The position numbers and the translations under genes were made by a program. From an uncultured Collinsella sp. (GTDB taxonomy: Bacteria; Actinomycetota; Coriobacteriia; Coriobacteriales; Coriobacteriaceae), in NCBI GenBank assembly GCA_902495545.1, contig CABUXM010000104.1:1-6020 (forward strand): a stretch of DNA of 6,020 nt, written 5' to 3'. Shown here in pieces: positions 3,637 to 6,020 of the stretch (its first letter is position 1; the number at the start of each line of letters is the position of its first letter). The notes under the pieces are model-generated. The model was not told where the DNA came from. It saw only the letters and a program-made list of their open reading frames with translations, and did not search any database.

Positions 3637-6020
3637 ATGGCACAGACCACGACAGATACCGCCGCCAGCACCGTTTCCGGTGCCGGAGCCGCCAGCTCAT
3701 TCTCGGGCGGCACGGGAACCGAAGCCGAGTTTGGCTCGCTCGGCGCGCTCTCCCCCACCTGGTGGGAGCCCGAGGACGGCAGCGAGCCCGAGCCATGGCT
3801 CACGACCGATCAAGCCTTCGAACGCTTCTTTGAATGGACGAGCGATCGCGGCATTGAGCTGTGGGACCACCAAGAAGAGGCCCTCATGGACCTGGCTGCC
3901 GGCGATCACGTCATTTTAGGCACACCGACCGGATCGGGTAAATCGCTCGTCGCGCTAGGCATGCTCTTTATGGGCATGGCGCAGGGCAAACGTTGCTATT
4001 ACACGGCCCCCATCAAGGCCTTGGTCAGTGAAAAGTTTTTCGATCTGGTACAGGTGCTCGGCCGCGATAACGTCGGTATGATCACCGGCGATACGCATAT
4101 CAACACCAAGGCGCCCGTCATCTGCTGCACGGCCGAAATCCTTGCCAACGATGCACTGCGCGAAGGCGAGGACGCCGACGTGGGCTGCGTGGCCATGGAC
4201 GAGTTCCACTACTTTGCCGACCCCGACCGCGGCTGGGCCTGGCAGGTGCCGCTGCTCACTCTGCCCCATACGCAGTTTATGCTCATGAGCGCCACGCTCG
4301 GCGATGTCACCGCGATCGCCGCCTCGCTCGAGGAACACACCGGCGCTGCTTGCGACTTGGTTGTCGACGCCCCGCGTCCTGTTCCGTTGAGCTACGACTA
4401 TGTGACGACCTCCCTCGAGGGCACGGTCGAGCTCGCCATGCGCCGCGGCGAGGCCCCGCTCTATATCGTGCACTTTAGCCAGGATGCCGCCCTTGCGACG
4501 GCGCAGTCGCTCGCCAATTTTGGCATCGCCAGCAAGGAGCAGCGTGAGGCCATCAAGGAAGCGGCAAAGGGAACGAGCTTCTCGACGGCCTTTGGCAAGA
4601 TTCTCAAGCGCCTGCTTGGATGCGGCGTCGGCGTGCACCATGCTGGCATGTTGCCGCGCTATCGCCTGCTGGTCGAGCGCTTGGCGCAGCAGGGCCTGCT
4701 GCCCGTCATCTGCGGCACCGATACGCTCGGCGTCGGCATCAACGTACCCATCCACACCGTGGTGCTCACCGCGCTCACCAAGTTCGATGGCTACAAGATG
4801 CGTCGTCTGCGCGCCCGCGAGTTTCATCAGATTGCCGGTCGCGCCGGCCGCTCGGGCTTCGATACCGAGGGCATGGTCATCGCCGAGGCCCCGGAGCACG
4901 AGATCGAGAACGCCAAGCTCATGGCCAAGGCGGGCGACGACCCCAAGAAGCTCCGCAAGATTAAAAAGAAGAAGGCCCCCGAGGGCTTTGTCACCTGGAA
5001 CAAGCAGACCTTTGAGCGCCTGATCGAGACGCAGCCCGAGACGCTCAAGCCGCGCCTGCGCATCACACACTCCATGGTGATTAGCGTGGTCGAGCAGGGC
5101 GGCGATGCCCGAGCCCGCGTACACGACCTCATCGAGACGAGCCTGCAGACTCCCGAGGAAAAGGCTAAGCTCGAGGTTCGCGCCGACGAAATCTTCGCCA
5201 CGCTCATCGATTCCGGCGTCGTCGTTCGTACCGAGGTGCCGCCCGCGCCCGACGCCCCGACTGACGCCGCACCAGACATCGACTATGCGCTGACAGTCGA
5301 TCTGCCCGAGGACTTTGCGCTCGACCAGCCGCTCTCGCCATTTTTGCTTGCCGCGTTGGAGCTGCTCGACCCCGAGAGCGAGACCTATACCATGGATCTG
5401 ATCTCGATGGTCGAGGCTACGCTCGAGGACCCCAAGCAGGTATTGCGCGCACAGGAGCGCGCTGCGCGCGACCGCGCGATGGCCGAAATGAAGGCTGACG
5501 GCGTCGAATACGAGGAACGCCTGGAGCGCATCCAGGATGTCACCTACGAAAAGCCGCTCGAGGACTTGCTCGATGCCGCCTTCGACAAGTACTGCCAGGA
5601 AGTACCCTGGGCCAACGACTACCAGCTCTCGCCCAAGAGCGTGCTGCGCGACATGCTGGAAAGCGCGAGCGATTTTAAGGGCTACATTCAAAAACTCGGC
5701 ATCGCCCGCTCCGAGGGCATTTTGCTGCGCTACCTGGCAGAGGCCTATCGTTCGCTCGACCGCACCGTGCCCATCGAGAAGCGCGACGAGCGCCTGCGCG
5801 ACATTATCTCGTGGCTGGGCTTTGTGGTGCGCTCGGTGGACTCGAGCCTGGTGGACGAGTGGGAGAACGCCGGCAACCCGGCGGCCCTCGATGCCGCACC
5901 GCCACAGGGCATCGACGAGGTCGTGGCGGACCGCCGAGGCTGCACGTTGCTGGTGCGCAACGCACTCTTCCGCCGCGTGACCCTTGCCGCCCGCGAGCAC
6001 GTTCGCGACTTGGGCGAGCT
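3637..6020 (+). CDS. Ski2/HelY-like DExH-box helicase with DUF3516-type C-terminus (3' end outside window)
   Basis: The frame is open from ATG 3637 to the window edge, giving 794 residues without a stop. All superfamily 2 helicase motifs are present: WDHQEEA (76-82), motif I GTPTGSGKS (95-103) for ATP binding, TAPIKALVSEKF (123-134), ITGD (149-152), motif II MDEFHYF (187-193, a DEFH box), motif III MSATLG (217-222), VGVHHAGMLPRYR (331-343), motif V GTDTLGVGINVP (360-371) and motif VI HQIAGRAGRSGFD (397-409). This pattern is that of the Ski2/Mtr4/HelY group, which unwinds RNA using ATP. A Lys-rich stretch follows (437-446), then a Pro/Asp/Ala linker (534-549) and a helical C-terminal region that fits the DUF3516 domain of actinobacterial helicases. 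The first 35 residues are Thr/Ala/Ser/Gly-rich and probably disordered. The start is the only ATG before the core, though its ribosome site (GAGAGAAAG) is weak. A role in RNA processing or decay is likely; the substrate is unknown. Confidence 0.93.
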   Translation, partial: MAQTTTDTAASTVSGAGAASSFSGGTGTEAEFGSLGALSPTWWEPEDGSEPEPWLTTDQAFERFFEWTSDRGIELWDHQEEALMDLAAGDHVILGTPTGSGKSLVALGMLFMGMAQGKRCYYTAPIKALVSEKFFDLVQVLGRDNVGMITGDTHINTKAPVICCTAEILANDALREGEDADVGCVAMDEFHYFADPDRGWAWQVPLLTLPHTQFMLMSATLGDVTAIAASLEEHTGAACDLVVDAPRPVPLSYDYVTTSLEGTVELAMRRGEAPLYIVHFSQDAALATAQSLANFGIASKEQREAIKEAAKGTSFSTAFGKILKRLLGCGVGVHHAGMLPRYRLLVERLAQQGLLPVICGTDTLGVGINVPIHTVVLTALTKFDGYKMRRLRAREFHQIAGRAGRSGFDTEGMVIAEAPEHEIENAKLMAKAGDDPKKLRKIKKKKAPEGFVTWNKQTFERLIETQPETLKPRLRITHSMVISVVEQGGDARARVHDLIETSLQTPEEKAKLEVRADEIFATLIDSGVVVRTEVPPAPDAPTDAAPDIDYALTVDLPEDFALDQPLSPFLLAALELLDPESETYTMDLISMVEATLEDPKQVLRAQERAARDRAMAEMKADGVEYEERLERIQDVTYEKPLEDLLDAAFDKYCQEVPWANDYQLSPKSVLRDMLESASDFKGYIQKLGIARSEGILLRYLAEAYRSLDRTVPIEKRDERLRDIISWLGFVVRSVDSSLVDEWENAGNPAALDAAPPQGIDEVVADRRGCTLLVRNALFRRVTLAAREHVRDLGE

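Noticed and set aside
3179..3796. 205-codon open frame on the minus strand
   Set aside because: It crosses the end of trmB and the start of the helicase in antisense and has an Arg/Ala-rich composition typical of shadow frames.
3955..6000. 681-codon open frame on the minus strand
   Set aside because: It lies wholly antisense to the helicase, which shows every superfamily 2 motif. Long antisense frames are expected in GC-rich coding DNA, and the translation has no recognisable domain.

Overview
This is a GC-rich, densely coded bacterial chromosome segment with five protein genes: two on the minus strand at the left, then three on the plus strand. High GC with strong codon bias, AAGGAG-type ribosome binding sites, and the styles of the XRE regulator, the DUF3516 helicase and the divergent TrmB suggest an actinobacterial genome, most likely Coriobacteriia such as Collinsella. 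That assignment is from protein style only and has not been tested by a search. I see no mobile element, CRISPR array, rRNA or tRNA.

Left part, minus strand (1-1441). A membrane-anchored XRE-type regulator (1441 to 719) overlaps by 4 bases (ATGA) a membrane protein with a DUF4097-like beta-repeat domain, whose 3' end lies beyond base 1. The pair looks like a translationally coupled regulator and envelope-protein operon, starting behind a perfect Shine-Dalgarno site.

Divergent intergenic region (1442-1708). It holds back-to-back promoter-like hexamers, a perfect 10-bp palindrome in the regulator's leader, a 9-bp hairpin, and a possible 37-codon upstream ORF whose stop overlaps the GTG start of the next gene (GTGA).

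Right part, plus strand (1709-6020). First is a class I SAM-dependent methyltransferase with an N-terminus resembling the Trm9 family of tRNA wobble-uridine methyltransferases. Second is a TrmB-family tRNA m7G46 methyltransferase whose normally conserved DPWPK-type motif reads TPQPK, and which has a basic C-terminal extension. Third is a large Ski2/HelY-like DExH helicase with a long C-terminal region matching the DUF3516 type, open to the window edge. The gaps between these genes (117 and 98 bases) each hold promoter-like or hairpin signals, so they may be separate transcription units. The likely common theme is RNA modification and RNA metabolism.

No clearly new defence or mobile system is visible. 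The points most worth following are the TrmB motif change, the Trm9-like neighbour, the membrane-tethered regulator paired with DUF4097, and the structured leader with a possible upstream ORF.
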